From NCBI RefSeq assembly GCF_021044685.1, contig NZ_CP088014.1, forward strand, positions 124,001-188,000: a DNA stretch of 64,000 nucleotides, read 5' to 3'. Below, piece by piece: positions 33,546 to 41,837 of the stretch. Every line of letters starts with the position of its first letter. Position 1 is the stretch's first letter. Position numbers and translations under genes: made by a program. Source of the stretch: Bradyrhizobium daqingense. Lineage in GTDB: Bacteria; Pseudomonadota; Alphaproteobacteria; Rhizobiales; Xanthobacteraceae. The notes beneath the pieces were generated by a model. It was not told the DNA's origin and ran no database searches. It saw nothing but the letters and a program-made list of their open reading frames with translations.

Positions 33546-34985
33546 ATGAGTGCTGAAGGCCCATCGCCGACCGAGCCGGCGCCTCGGCGTCCCAAGGTGA
33601 TCAAGACCAACCAGCAGCAGGTTTTCCTCTACGTCGTGCTGACCCTGCTGCTGTCGTTCGCCACGGTCTGGGCCGGCCGCACGCTGTTGCACAATTCGGA
33701 AACGCTGACCTTTGCCGTCGGTGCTGCCAATAGCGACGAGGCGCTGTTCGCGGCCAAGCTCGCCACGCTCCTAAAAAACAACGCATCCCGCTTGCGGATC
33801 AATATCGTCAACAACGCTGATAACACCAAGGCGATCGCACAGTTCGACCGCAAGCAGGCCGATCTCGCCGTGCTGCGCACGGACGCCAAGGTGCCGCTGC
33901 GGGCGCGCGCGCTTGCGGTCCTCGAGCACGATCTCGTGCTCCTGCTCGGTCCCGGCAACAAGAAGATCAAGTCGCTCGCCGAGCTGAAGAAGAAGAAAGT
34001 CGCGGTGATCGCCGAGAGCGAATCCTCTCTCGCCTTCGTCCGCAGCATCCTCGACGTCTCCGACGGCCCTGATGCCGCGAAGATCCAGATGGCGCCGCAG
34101 GGCGCAACGCTCGACAAGCTGTTTGCCCCGGCAAACGGCTTCAGCGCCGTGATCGGCGTCGTCCATGCCTCGAAGGCGGTGCGGGACAAGTCCTATGAGC
34201 AAGCCGCCAAGCGCGGCGGCTTCACGCTGAACGCGATCGAGGAAGCCAAGACGCTGGCGCGCAAATTCCCCGGCATCTCCGACGAGACGCTGACGGCGGG
34301 CACGGTGTCGACGTCCCCGCAAATTCCCGACGACGACCTCGACACGATCGGGCTCGAATGGCTGCTGGTCGCGCAATCCAGGATGTCACCGACCACCGCG
34401 GGCGAGCTCGCGCGCATCGTCTACGAGAACAAGTCCGCGCTCGGGCTCGACAACGGCTTTGCCACCCGGATCGAGCCGGCCTCGGTCGAGAAGGACGCCT
34501 TCGTGATCGCACATCGGGGCGCCGCCGATTACATCAACGACGACACCAAGTCGTTCCTGGATAAGTACAGCGACTTGATGTACCTGGGCGCCGCCGCACT
34601 CAGCATCATCGGCTCGATCTTCGCCGCGATCTACGCCAAGGTCACGCGGATCGCGCCGGAGAAGGCCAGCGAGCTCTCCACCGCCATCCTCGACGTCGGC
34701 GAGCGGATCGAGCACGCCCATTCGCTCGACCAGCTCGAATCCCTCCAGGACGAGCTGGAAGGCATTTTGCGCGGGGCGGTCATCGGCCTCAGAGACGGCA
34801 CGATCAGCACGGACGGGCTCGACACCTTCAAGCTCGGCTACGAATTCGTCCGCGACGAGATCGGCATGCGCCGCGACTATCTGAAACGTCATGCCGGCGA
34901 GACCGAGAAGACGGCGCGCGATGCCGGCCCCGCTCAGCACGACGACAGCAACGTCGTGGTGGTCAAAACTGCGCAGAGCGCCTGA
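33546..34985 (+). CDS. Membrane-anchored TAXI-family (TRAP receptor-like) protein
   Basis: In this 479-residue protein a TAXI/NMT1-like periplasmic binding domain (about residues 50-330; LTFAVGAANSDEALFAAKLATLL, FDRKQADLAVLRTD) is held between two membrane spans (about 27-45 and 345-365). A cytoplasmic tail of about 110 residues follows, with a helical segment (LSTAILDVGERIEHAHSLDQLESLQDELEGIL). Ordinary TAXI receptors are soluble and secreted. No DctM-type permease is adjacent, so a sensor or signalling role is more likely than transport. GCTGCC precedes the ATG and a strong Shine-Dalgarno sequence is not evident. Confidence 0.75.
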   Translation: MSAEGPSPTEPAPRRPKVIKTNQQQVFLYVVLTLLLSFATVWAGRTLLHNSETLTFAVGAANSDEALFAAKLATLLKNNASRLRINIVNNADNTKAIAQFDRKQADLAVLRTDAKVPLRARALAVLEHDLVLLLGPGNKKIKSLAELKKKKVAVIAESESSLAFVRSILDVSDGPDAAKIQMAPQGATLDKLFAPANGFSAVIGVVHASKAVRDKSYEQAAKRGGFTLNAIEEAKTLARKFPGISDETLTAGTVSTSPQIPDDDLDTIGLEWLLVAQSRMSPTTAGELARIVYENKSALGLDNGFATRIEPASVEKDAFVIAHRGAADYINDDTKSFLDKYSDLMYLGAAALSIIGSIFAAIYAKVTRIAPEKASELSTAILDVGERIEHAHSLDQLESLQDELEGILRGAVIGLRDGTISTDGLDTFKLGYEFVRDEIGMRRDYLKRHAGETEKTARDAGPAQHDDSNVVVVKTAQSA

Positions 34986-35102
34986 TCGGCCGGCTTGATG
35001 CCTCTGGTCAGGCGGCATCCTGACGGTGGACTGAAGGTCGGAACCCAGGAACCGTCCTCATCTGCAACCGTTGGCTCCGGGATTGCAACCGGAGAACGCA
35101 GC

Positions 35103-35321
35103 ATGCGTACGCTCCTCATCATCTTCCTGCTGGGAATGCTGACGGCGGTTGGCTATTTCGCCTATTCCGCCATGGCGGTCGAAGGCGAGCCGATCCCGAC
35201 GGAAGGCTATTGGGCCCTCGCGCTGGGGGCGGGATTTTCCGTCGTCGTCGGCATCGGCCTGATGGTGCTGCTGTTCTTCAGCAGTCGCCGGGGCTATGAC
35301 GAACCGCCGCATTTCAGGTAG
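35103..35321 (+). CDS. Small two-span membrane protein (72 aa)
   Basis: The ATG at 35103 follows GGAGAACGC. The sequence has two hydrophobic helices, MRTLLIIFLLGMLTAVGYFA (about 1-22) and ALGAGFSVVVGIGLMVLLFF (about 38-60), joined by a short loop, and a charged C-terminal tail SSRRGYDEPPHF. No family is recognised. It lies alone between the TAXI-type gene and a crotonase gene, with gaps of about 120 and 250 bases. Confidence 0.6.
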   Translation: MRTLLIIFLLGMLTAVGYFAYSAMAVEGEPIPTEGYWALALGAGFSVVVGIGLMVLLFFSSRRGYDEPPHFR

Positions 35322-35568
35322 TTCCGAGAAACGAAGGAACATCCACCGGCGGGCGCCGATGCCTGCCACGCTGCCGGCGCTGTCGTTGACGGCCTCGGTC
35401 CAGGCGGGCACTTTGCAACGAGAGGTCCAACCTTGGACCCAGACCAACCGAGCCGCCGTCCTGCATGTCTCACTTCGCTGATCTCTGCCTTGGCCCTGTT
35501 TGCGGCTGCCACGGCCGGCTGCAACGATGCAAAACGTCCCGCGCTCGAAAACAATAGTGGAGACAAGA

Positions 35569-36354
35569 ATGTCGGATACAGCCGACGCCGCATCCAGCCC
35601 CGTGCTAGACATCACCGACGCACGCGCCACCATCCGCCTCAACCGTCCCAAGCATCTCAACCGGCTCCAGGCAGAGGATCTGGGCGAACTGGTGAAATTG
35701 TTCGACCGGATCGAGACTGATCCCGCCATTCGCGTGCTGGTGCTGACCGGCACCGGGCGCGCCTTCTCCGCGGGCTATGATCTCAATTCGGTGGCGGAGC
35801 GCGCCGTCAGCGCCCATGAGCAGCAAAGCGCCGGCTCGGCGTTCGAGGTGATCGTCAACCGCCTCGAGGATCTCGGCGTTCCCACGATCTGCCGGCTCAA
35901 CGGCGGGGTCTATGGCGGCTCGACCGACCTCGCACTGGCCTGCGATTTCCGCATTGGCGTCGACACCGCCGAGATGTTCATGCCGGCGGCCCGGCTCGGG
36001 CTGCATTATTACCCGAGCGGCATCAAGCGCTACGTGACCAGGCTCGGCCTCGACAATGCGAAGAAGCTGTTCCTGACCGCGCAAAAGATCAGTGCGCCGG
36101 AGATGCTGCGCATCGGCTATCTCACGGCGATGGTGCCGGTAGAATTGCTGGACAAGGAGGTGGACAAGCTCGCGGCCGCCCTCGCCGGCAACGCGCCGCA
36201 GGCGATGCGCGGCATGAAACGCGCCATCAACGAGTTCGCCCGCGGCGAGCTCGAGGAAGCCGCCGCGGACCAGCGTCACCGCGACAGCATGCGCGGCGAC
36301 GAGATCAAGGAAGGCATCAAGGCGTTTGGAGAGAAGAGAGCGCCGCGGTTTTGA
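35569..36354 (+). CDS. Enoyl-CoA hydratase/isomerase family protein
   Basis: This is a 261-residue crotonase, starting at the ATG at 35569 (MSDTADAASSPVLDITDARA) behind GGAGA. Crotonase landmarks are GTGRAFSAGYDLNSVAERAV (oxyanion hole 1) and CRLNGGVYGGSTDLALACDFRIG (oxyanion hole 2). The usual catalytic glutamates are not obvious in the FMPAARLGLHYYPSGIKRY stretch, where a hydratase normally has EhxxGxxP, so it may be an isomerase or another crotonase activity. It is monocistronic, followed by a family E repeat. In the 247 bp upstream, a TTG frame at 35433 encodes a lipoprotein-like leader. Confidence 0.82.
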   Translation: MSDTADAASSPVLDITDARATIRLNRPKHLNRLQAEDLGELVKLFDRIETDPAIRVLVLTGTGRAFSAGYDLNSVAERAVSAHEQQSAGSAFEVIVNRLEDLGVPTICRLNGGVYGGSTDLALACDFRIGVDTAEMFMPAARLGLHYYPSGIKRYVTRLGLDNAKKLFLTAQKISAPEMLRIGYLTAMVPVELLDKEVDKLAAALAGNAPQAMRGMKRAINEFARGELEEAAADQRHRDSMRGDEIKEGIKAFGEKRAPRF

Positions 36355-36395
36355 GGATTGACCAAGGAGTACGAGGAGGCGCCTCATTCTCCGCT

Positions 36396-36539
36396 GTCGT
36401 CCCGGACAAGCGCAGCGAAGCGGAGCGCCGATCCGGGGCCCATAGCCACAGGGTGTGGTTGTGGAAAGGGCTGGTAACTCCAAACCAAATCCTGTGGTTA
36501 TGGGTCCCGGGCTCGCGCTTTGCGCGCCCCGGGACGACG
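36396..36539. repeat. Palindromic intergenic repeat, family E
   Basis: GTCGTCCCGGACAAGCGCAG... and ...GCGCCCCGGGACGAC are complementary ends. The centre carries CCATAGCCACAGGGTGTGG and a matching CCTGTGGTTATGGG, so the whole element folds as a long imperfect hairpin. Confidence 0.8.
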
Positions 36540-36558
36540 GCGCAGGTTAGGACGACAG

Positions 36559-37203
36559 CTATCCCCCAACCGCCTTGGCATGCTGCGCGGCCATCTCGTC
36601 ATCGGCTGCATTGATGCGCTGGAACGCAGGACGCGAGGTCATGCGCTCGGCGTAGCGGACGAAGACGTCCTTCTTCGGCACGATGCCGAACATCATGGTC
36701 CAGCTGAGCGCCACGCCCCAGAGCACGTCTGCTGCGGTCATGCGCTCGCCGAGCAGATACGGCCCTTTCGACAGCTGCGCCTCGAGCGCGCCCAGCATGG
36801 TGTCGTAATCGGCATAGGGCGATTGCGTGATCGGCGCCGGCTCGCGCTGCATGAACTTGTCGATCATGGCCGGCTCGAACGACGAGCCGTAATAGGCTAT
36901 CCAGCGCAGATAAGGCCCGCGCAGCGGATCGTTGAGGGCGGGCGTCAGCCCCGCCTGCGGAAACAGATCGGCGAGATAGATGGTGATCGCGACCTGCTCG
37001 GTCACCAGCGCTTCGCTGTGGCGGACCGCCGGCACCTTGCCGAGCGGATTGATGGCGAGGTAGGCGGGCTGGCGCTGCTCGCCGGCCTTCATGTTGAGGA
37101 CATGGAGATCGTAAGGCGCGCCCAGCTCCTCCAGCAGCACCCGCGTGCCTGTGGCCCGGCTCTGCGGCGAATAATACAGCGTGATGCGGTTCGGATCGGT
37201 CAT
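36559..37203 (-). CDS. Glutathione S-transferase
   Basis: This 214-residue protein has an N-terminal thioredoxin-like domain (ITLYYSPQSRATGTRVLLEELGAPYD; NPLGKVPAVRHSEALVTEQVAI with the cis-proline and glutathione-binding Glu/Gln-Ser-type region) and an all-helical C-terminal domain with LLGERMTAADVLWGVAL. It is probably a beta/xi-type bacterial GST; the substrate is unknown. It diverges from a WYL-type regulator, and the 88-bp spacer holds an almost ideal operator, so this gene is a likely regulated target. Confidence 0.86.
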   Translation of the reverse strand: MTDPNRITLYYSPQSRATGTRVLLEELGAPYDLHVLNMKAGEQRQPAYLAINPLGKVPAVRHSEALVTEQVAITIYLADLFPQAGLTPALNDPLRGPYLRWIAYYGSSFEPAMIDKFMQREPAPITQSPYADYDTMLGALEAQLSKGPYLLGERMTAADVLWGVALSWTMMFGIVPKKDVFVRYAERMTSRPAFQRINAADDEMAAQHAKAVGG

Positions 37204-37248
37204 GGCGGGACTCCCATCTGGCCTTTTGGCGATGGCGCAGCTTGTATC

Positions 37249-37283
37249 TGATCATACCTGACATCCTTTGTCAGGTATGATCA
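37249..37283. promoter_or_regulatory. Operator between GST and WYL-regulator genes (15-bp inverted repeat)
   Basis: TGATCATACCTGACA (37249-37263) and TGTCAGGTATGATCA (37269-37283) are perfect inverted repeats separated by TCCTT. The repeat ends 8 bases before the regulator ATG (37292), placing a bound dimer over both promoters. Confidence 0.75.
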
Positions 37284-37291
37284 AAGGAACC

Positions 37292-38311
37292 ATGCGCGCG
37301 AGCCGGATGCTGTCGATCCTCACCACCCTCCAGGCCAGGGGGCAGGTCACCGCGCCCAAGCTTGCTGAGGCCTGCGAGGTCTCGGTGCGCACGATCTATC
37401 GCGACATCGACGCGCTGGCGGCGTCAGGTGTTCCCGTCTATGCCGACCGCGGCGCGGAGGGCGGCTATCGCCTGCTCGACGGCTATCGCGTGCGGCTGAA
37501 TGGGCTGTCACAGAGCGAAGCGAGCGCACTGTTTCTGGCGGGATTGCCGGGCCCGGCCGCGGCGCTCGGGCTCGACGCTGCGATGATCGCCGCCCAGAAC
37601 AAGCTGATGGCGGCGCTGCCTCCGAACTTGCGCGAGGACGCCGGGCGGATGCAGGAGCGCTTTCACCTGGACGCGCCGGGCTGGTTCGGCGAGGCCGAGG
37701 ATCCCAAACATCTGCGCAGCATCGCCGGCGCGGCTCTGCGCGGGACGCTGATCAAAATCCGCTACCATAGCTGGCGCTCGGAGAAGCAGCGCCGGGTCGC
37801 ACCGCTCGGCCTCGTGCTGAAGGGCGGCAGCTGGTATCTCGCAGGGCAGGTCGACGGCAGCGTTCGCACCTATCGCGTCGCGCGCGTGCTCGACTGTACG
37901 GCGCTCGACGACCGCTTCGATCGCCCTGCCGATTTCGATCTCGCTGCCTACTGGCAGGCTGCGACACTTCGTCTCGAAGCCGAGATGCATCCCAATGTCG
38001 CGGTCGTGCGGCTGTCGCCGTTCGGCGTCAAGCTGCTCGACGCGCTGAGCCAGCCTTACGTCAAGGCGCGTACGCAGCTCGAGGAGACCGCTGATACCGA
38101 TGGCTGGCGCATTGCGAGAGTGCCGGTGGGCAAGACGTCGTGGCATGCGGCGTCCGAATTGCTGCGGCTCGGCCCCGAGGCCGAAGTGCTCGAGCCCGTC
38201 GATCTCCGAGACAAGTTGGCCGAGCTGACGCAGGCCATGGCCGCGCGTTATCGCACGGCGCCGAAAGCCGGGCGGCGGCGTAAATCGCCGAGGGCGACGA
38301 AACAGTCCTGA
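37292..38311 (+). CDS. YafY-type transcriptional regulator (HTH_11, WYL, C-terminal extension)
   Basis: This 339-residue regulator begins MRASRMLSILTTLQARGQVTAP, the usual opening of the family, so the ATG at 37292 (after AAAGGA) is chosen; the ATG at 37277 lies inside the operator. The HTH covers about residues 1-60 (CEVSVRTIYRDIDALAASGVPVYADRGAEGGYRLL) and the WYL domain about 140-215 (IRYHSWRSEKQRRVAPLGLVLKGGSWYLAGQVDGSVRTYRVARV). A WCX-like C-terminal extension ends in a basic tail. It probably represses or activates the divergent GST gene in response to an unknown ligand. Confidence 0.87.
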   Translation: MRASRMLSILTTLQARGQVTAPKLAEACEVSVRTIYRDIDALAASGVPVYADRGAEGGYRLLDGYRVRLNGLSQSEASALFLAGLPGPAAALGLDAAMIAAQNKLMAALPPNLREDAGRMQERFHLDAPGWFGEAEDPKHLRSIAGAALRGTLIKIRYHSWRSEKQRRVAPLGLVLKGGSWYLAGQVDGSVRTYRVARVLDCTALDDRFDRPADFDLAAYWQAATLRLEAEMHPNVAVVRLSPFGVKLLDALSQPYVKARTQLEETADTDGWRIARVPVGKTSWHAASELLRLGPEAEVLEPVDLRDKLAELTQAMAARYRTAPKAGRRRKSPRATKQS

Positions 38312-38408
38312 AACACGATTCTCAGCCAACGGCGTGAACGCATTCCCGCTTCGACCCGACCGAGATGCAGGGACACAACAATGGCCCTGCGCCACATGGA
38401 GAATGAAG

Positions 38409-38660
38409 ATGTTTCGTAAGCTTGCACTTGGTCTGATCGCCGCCGGCTCGCTCGCTGTCGCCGCTCTCGCCCCCACCGCGGCCTCGGCCGGCGGCTTCCA
38501 TCACCATCATCACGGTCATCACCACTGGGGTCCCGGCTGGGGCGTTGGCGGCATCTACCTCAACACTGGCGTCAGCAGCTGCTATCGGGAGCGCCTCGTC
38601 CAGACCCGTCACGGCCTGCGCGTCCGCGTCGTGAATGTCTGCGCTTACGGCATCTACTGA
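38409..38660 (+). CDS. Small secreted histidine-rich protein
   Basis: This 83-residue precursor has a clear signal peptide (MFRKLALGLIAAGSLAVAALAPTAASA), and the mature protein begins GGFHHHHHGHHHWGPGWG, a histidine cluster likely to bind nickel, zinc or copper. Two cysteines in the C-terminal half (SSCYRERLVQ, NVCAYGIY) could form a disulphide in the periplasm. The ATG at 38409 is favoured by GGAGA spacing; an ATG two codons earlier is also possible. It is followed by a strong terminator. Similar small proteins are common in Bradyrhizobium, but I know of no assigned function. Confidence 0.75.
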   Translation: MFRKLALGLIAAGSLAVAALAPTAASAGGFHHHHHGHHHWGPGWGVGGIYLNTGVSSCYRERLVQTRHGLRVRVVNVCAYGIY

Positions 38661-38677
38661 TATCTCGCCGTCACGAC

Positions 38678-38708
38678 AAAGCTCCGGTCGCGCCGCGACC
38701 GGAGCTTT
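38678..38708. terminator. Bidirectional terminator
   Basis: AAAGCTCCGGTCGC (38678-38691) and GCGACCGGAGCTTT (38695-38708) are perfect complements around GCC. It lies between convergent genes and provides a T-run on each strand. Confidence 0.8.
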
Positions 38709-38716
38709 GCGTTCAG

Positions 38717-39664
38717 CTATCCCGCCTGCCGCTGCCGGCGAAACCAGGCCCAGGTCTCGCGCGTCGTTCTGATGTAACCGCGACCGCGATGGACGATCTC
38801 ACCGTCGACGATCTCGTTCAGCTTCGGCAACGCGTGAAAGGGGATCGAGGGATAGGCGTGATGCTCGACATGGTAGGGCATGTTCCACGCGAACCATTTG
38901 ACGATCGCACCGGTATAGGTGGTGCGGGTGTTCTCGAAGGCGCTGCGGGTGCGGTCGCAACCGGTATGCTCGGCGTAGAGATAGGGCCGCAGGAAGAATT
39001 GCCCGATGACGAGCGGCACGATCCAGACCCAGAGCAGAAGCGCCGAGGCGAACCACAGCGACAACGCGAAGAGCAGCGTATAGAGGGCGAGATAGGCACG
39101 CGCCTCGCGTACGATGACGGCGCGCTTGTTCTCGGGAATCCAGGGGGCGGTGACCCTCCCGGTGACGGCGTGGCCGAGCATCAGCCGGAGACGAACGGCA
39201 ACCTGGAGCAGGCCGCTGTAGGCGATCGCGAGCTGGGTGTCGGAGGTTGGCTTCACACCGACGATCAGCTCCGGGTCCTTTTCCGGATCCTGCGTGTAGC
39301 GATGATGGTCCCAGTGAAACAGGCAGTAATATTCGTAAGGCAATCCGATCAGGAAAGCGGAAAGATTGCCCACGATCAGATTGAGGCTGCGGCTTTTGAA
39401 CGCCGTCTTGTGCGCGGTCTCGTGCACCGCCATGAACAGGAAGGCGACGACATAGCCCTGCACCGCCATCAGCGGCAGCGCCCAGAGCACGCCATGGCGC
39501 GAGCTGACGATCCAGATCAGCGTGCCCAGCAACAGGATTACGCCGTAATGGCCGAGGCTCTGCGCGGCGCCCCTGAGATCGGAACGGACCGACAGCTCAC
39601 GCAGCATCGCTGGCGTCAGCGGCTTCAGGCGGTGGCCGGGCTCAGGAACGGTCGCGTCAGTCAT
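38717..39664 (-). CDS. Membrane fatty acid desaturase
   Basis: This 315-residue integral membrane di-iron enzyme has the three histidine boxes HETAHKTAF (about residue 84), HWDHHRYTQ (about 117) and HVEHHAYPSIPFH (about 270), with about four membrane spans. Such enzymes introduce double bonds or hydroxyl groups into acyl chains, carotenoids or alkanes. It starts 14 bases after the MetX-like gene on the same strand, so the two are probably one operon. The acyl substrate cannot be told from sequence. Confidence 0.86.
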   Translation of the reverse strand: MTDATVPEPGHRLKPLTPAMLRELSVRSDLRGAAQSLGHYGVILLLGTLIWIVSSRHGVLWALPLMAVQGYVVAFLFMAVHETAHKTAFKSRSLNLIVGNLSAFLIGLPYEYYCLFHWDHHRYTQDPEKDPELIVGVKPTSDTQLAIAYSGLLQVAVRLRLMLGHAVTGRVTAPWIPENKRAVIVREARAYLALYTLLFALSLWFASALLLWVWIVPLVIGQFFLRPYLYAEHTGCDRTRSAFENTRTTYTGAIVKWFAWNMPYHVEHHAYPSIPFHALPKLNEIVDGEIVHRGRGYIRTTRETWAWFRRQRQAG

Positions 39665-39678
39665 GATCGGAAGCCCCC

Positions 39679-40695
39679 CTATTTGCTGAGAAGCGCCGCG
39701 ATCTCGGCCTTGATGAAGGCCTCATCGCGGGCATTGCCAACGGGATTGCCGGCACGATGGCCGTGCAGCGACGGGATCGGATGCAGCACTGCGGATTTCG
39801 CGCCGGTCAACCGGCCGAGCTCGTCCTCATTGTCGCGGACATCGAAATAGCGATCGGTCGCGCCCGGCATCAGCAGCATGTGCGCCTTGATCGCGGCCAG
39901 CGCGCGATCGAGATCGCCTGCGAAAGCCGGGCAGCCGCTGATGTCACCGCTTTGCCAGATGCCGATCTGCGCCAGGAGATCGTTGGCATCGCGCCGCGCG
40001 AAGGTCGTATCCCAGGTGCGGACGAGATAATCCTCCAGCGAGGGGAAGCCCCCATCGCGCCAGAGCTCGTCGCGATAGAAACCGTGCGACATCGCCCAGC
40101 CGGCATAGACCCGCCCCATCGCTCGGTAGCCGGCGATGGGTTTGTCGACGAAGCGGCCATCGCGGAACGCGGGATCGGCGGTCAGAGCGGCCTTCACGCT
40201 TTCGAGAAAGACATGGTTATAGGGCGCGCAGCGCGCGCTGCCGCAGGCGATCGCCGCACGCTCGACCATGTCAGGATGCAGCGCCGCCCAATGATAGGCC
40301 TGCATGCCGCCCATCGACCAGCCATAGACCAGCGCCAGCTTCGAGATGCCGAACCGTTCGGTGAGCAGCCGGTGTTGGACCGCGATCGCATCGTGATAGG
40401 TCAGCTTCGGAAACGGCGCGGCGGTGTTCGAAGGCGACGACGACAGGCCGTTGCCGAACAGGTTCGGGATGATGATGAAGTAGCGTGAGGGATCGAGCAC
40501 GCCATCGGGCCGGATCAGCCATTCGGTGTCGAAGTGCTGGGCGCTGAAGGAGGTCGGGTAGAGGATGACATTGTCCCTGGCAGGGCCCAGCGTGCCATAG
40601 GTCTTATAGGCGAGCTTCAGCGACGGAAAGACGGCGCCGGACTGGAGCGTGACATTGCCCGGCTCGAAAATCTCGTAATCGCTCGACCCGCTCAT
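39679..40695 (-). CDS. MetX-like alpha/beta-fold hydrolase or acyltransferase
   Basis: This 338-residue protein is from the homoserine O-acetyltransferase-like branch of the alpha/beta-hydrolases. The nucleophile elbow is GWSMGG (about residue 126), the late acid lies in MLLMPGATDRYFDVRDNEDE, and the histidine in SLHGHRAGNP. The opening FEPGNVTLQSGAVFPSLKLAYKTYG matches the family. True MetX enzymes sit with methionine genes; here it is paired with a desaturase 14 bases downstream, so a different acyl transfer or hydrolysis is likely. Its 152-bp upstream region contains two palindromes. Confidence 0.8.
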   Translation of the reverse strand: MSGSSDYEIFEPGNVTLQSGAVFPSLKLAYKTYGTLGPARDNVILYPTSFSAQHFDTEWLIRPDGVLDPSRYFIIIPNLFGNGLSSSPSNTAAPFPKLTYHDAIAVQHRLLTERFGISKLALVYGWSMGGMQAYHWAALHPDMVERAAIACGSARCAPYNHVFLESVKAALTADPAFRDGRFVDKPIAGYRAMGRVYAGWAMSHGFYRDELWRDGGFPSLEDYLVRTWDTTFARRDANDLLAQIGIWQSGDISGCPAFAGDLDRALAAIKAHMLLMPGATDRYFDVRDNEDELGRLTGAKSAVLHPIPSLHGHRAGNPVGNARDEAFIKAEIAALLSK

Positions 40696-40742
40696 GCGTC
40701 CATCTTCCGCTCACATGGCCGCAGAACACGACCGTCCAAACA

Positions 40743-40812
40743 AACGATGCATCGATCGTGCCGAACCAGCAAACGCATCGTTGCGCCGTCGATATACTGT
40801 ACTAGTAGTACA
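40743..40812. promoter_or_regulatory. Promoter region with palindromes upstream of the MetX-like/desaturase unit
   Basis: TGTACTA-G-TAGTACA (40798-40812) is a perfect 15-bp palindrome. AACGATGC (40743-40750) and GCATCGTT (40775-40782) are a second, widely spaced inverted pair. No regulator gene is adjacent, so control would be from elsewhere. Confidence 0.45.
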
Positions 40813-40847
40813 TTTATTTAGCGAACACAAGACGGTTTGAGCGCAGG

Positions 40848-41651
40848 TCACGCGATGGCCGCGATATATCGCTCCACCGACGCCGCAAACGCGGCCTTGG
40901 CGCCGCGCGCGATATTGCGGCCCCACCAAGCGCCATAAATCCGATCGAAGGCGAGCGGCTCGACGGCAGCCGCGATGCGCCGTACCGCGGAAGCGTTAAG
41001 CGGCATGTAGTTGGGGTAGGAATACATGAAGCTGACGAAGCGGCGGTCCATCGCTACCTGCGCGATATCGCCGGTGAGGAACGCGCCCCTGCCGTCCGCG
41101 GCGCGCGACGAGTGCAGCATGGTGGCGCCGGCGAAATGACCGCCGGTGCGCAGCAGCAGCACCTCGTCGGAGATGCGCTGACTCTCGCCGGTCCAATGCA
41201 CGATCGACGCATGCGGCCGTGTCACCCATTGGCGATCATCGGCGTGCAGATAGACCGGCACGCCGCCGAAGGCGTCGCTCCAATCGGCGAGCGCGCCATA
41301 ATAGTGCGGATGCGAGATCGCGATGGCCTTGAGTCCGCCGAGCGAACGCACATGCGCGATCGCCTCCGCGGTCGCCAGCGGCACGCAATCCCACATCAAG
41401 CAACCATCGCCGAGTGGCACCAGCAGCGCGCGCTGGCCGATGGCGAAGCTCGGCTCGAGCGAGAGGCCGGTAAGGCCGAGATCGTCGCGCCAAACGACGC
41501 GGTGGCGTTCGGCCAGCGTCTCGCGCGTCAGGAAAATCTGCCCATTCCAACCTACATACTGCCGTTCGTCCTCGCAGATTGGACAGGATGCGGGCGGATG
41601 TCCGCTGTCCGGAAATTGTGCGCCGCAGGTTTCGCAGATCCAGAGTGGCAT
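40848..41651 (-). CDS. Metallo-beta-lactamase-fold protein with N-terminal zinc ribbon
   Basis: This 267-residue protein starts with a rubredoxin-like ribbon, MPLWICETCGAQFPDSGHPPASCPIC. A metallo-hydrolase fold follows, in which the HxHxDH motif is reduced to SHPHYYGALADWSDAF (about residues 112-128). Later metal-site candidates are RTGGHFAGATMLH and FLTGDIAQVA. The ribbon plus degenerate MBL combination is widespread in proteobacteria but uncharacterised. The protein may be a hydrolase with an altered metal site. It is monocistronic; the next gene downstream on this strand starts 152 bases after its stop. Confidence 0.8.
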   Translation of the reverse strand: MPLWICETCGAQFPDSGHPPASCPICEDERQYVGWNGQIFLTRETLAERHRVVWRDDLGLTGLSLEPSFAIGQRALLVPLGDGCLMWDCVPLATAEAIAHVRSLGGLKAIAISHPHYYGALADWSDAFGGVPVYLHADDRQWVTRPHASIVHWTGESQRISDEVLLLRTGGHFAGATMLHSSRAADGRGAFLTGDIAQVAMDRRFVSFMYSYPNYMPLNASAVRRIAAAVEPLAFDRIYGAWWGRNIARGAKAAFAASVERYIAAIA

Positions 41652-41837
41652 GGCCGTGATCCTGATTGAGACCGTCGCAAGTTTGGCATGAATTCGCGAA
41701 GCCTGCGATCACAAGGGCGGCCGGAACCAACGCGATGAGCACAGGTTAAGTTCTGGTCCGCCGCAGGCCCCATTGGCCCGCAGTCCCCGCCTCATGCGAG
41801 ATCCGATGCGATCGGCAGCACCAAGTTCAGCGTCTCG

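Noticed and set aside
39679..40695. Calling the MetX-like gene homoserine O-acetyltransferase (metX)
   Set aside because: The fold and nucleophile fit, but the context (desaturase partner, no methionine genes) and sequence type do not justify the symbol.
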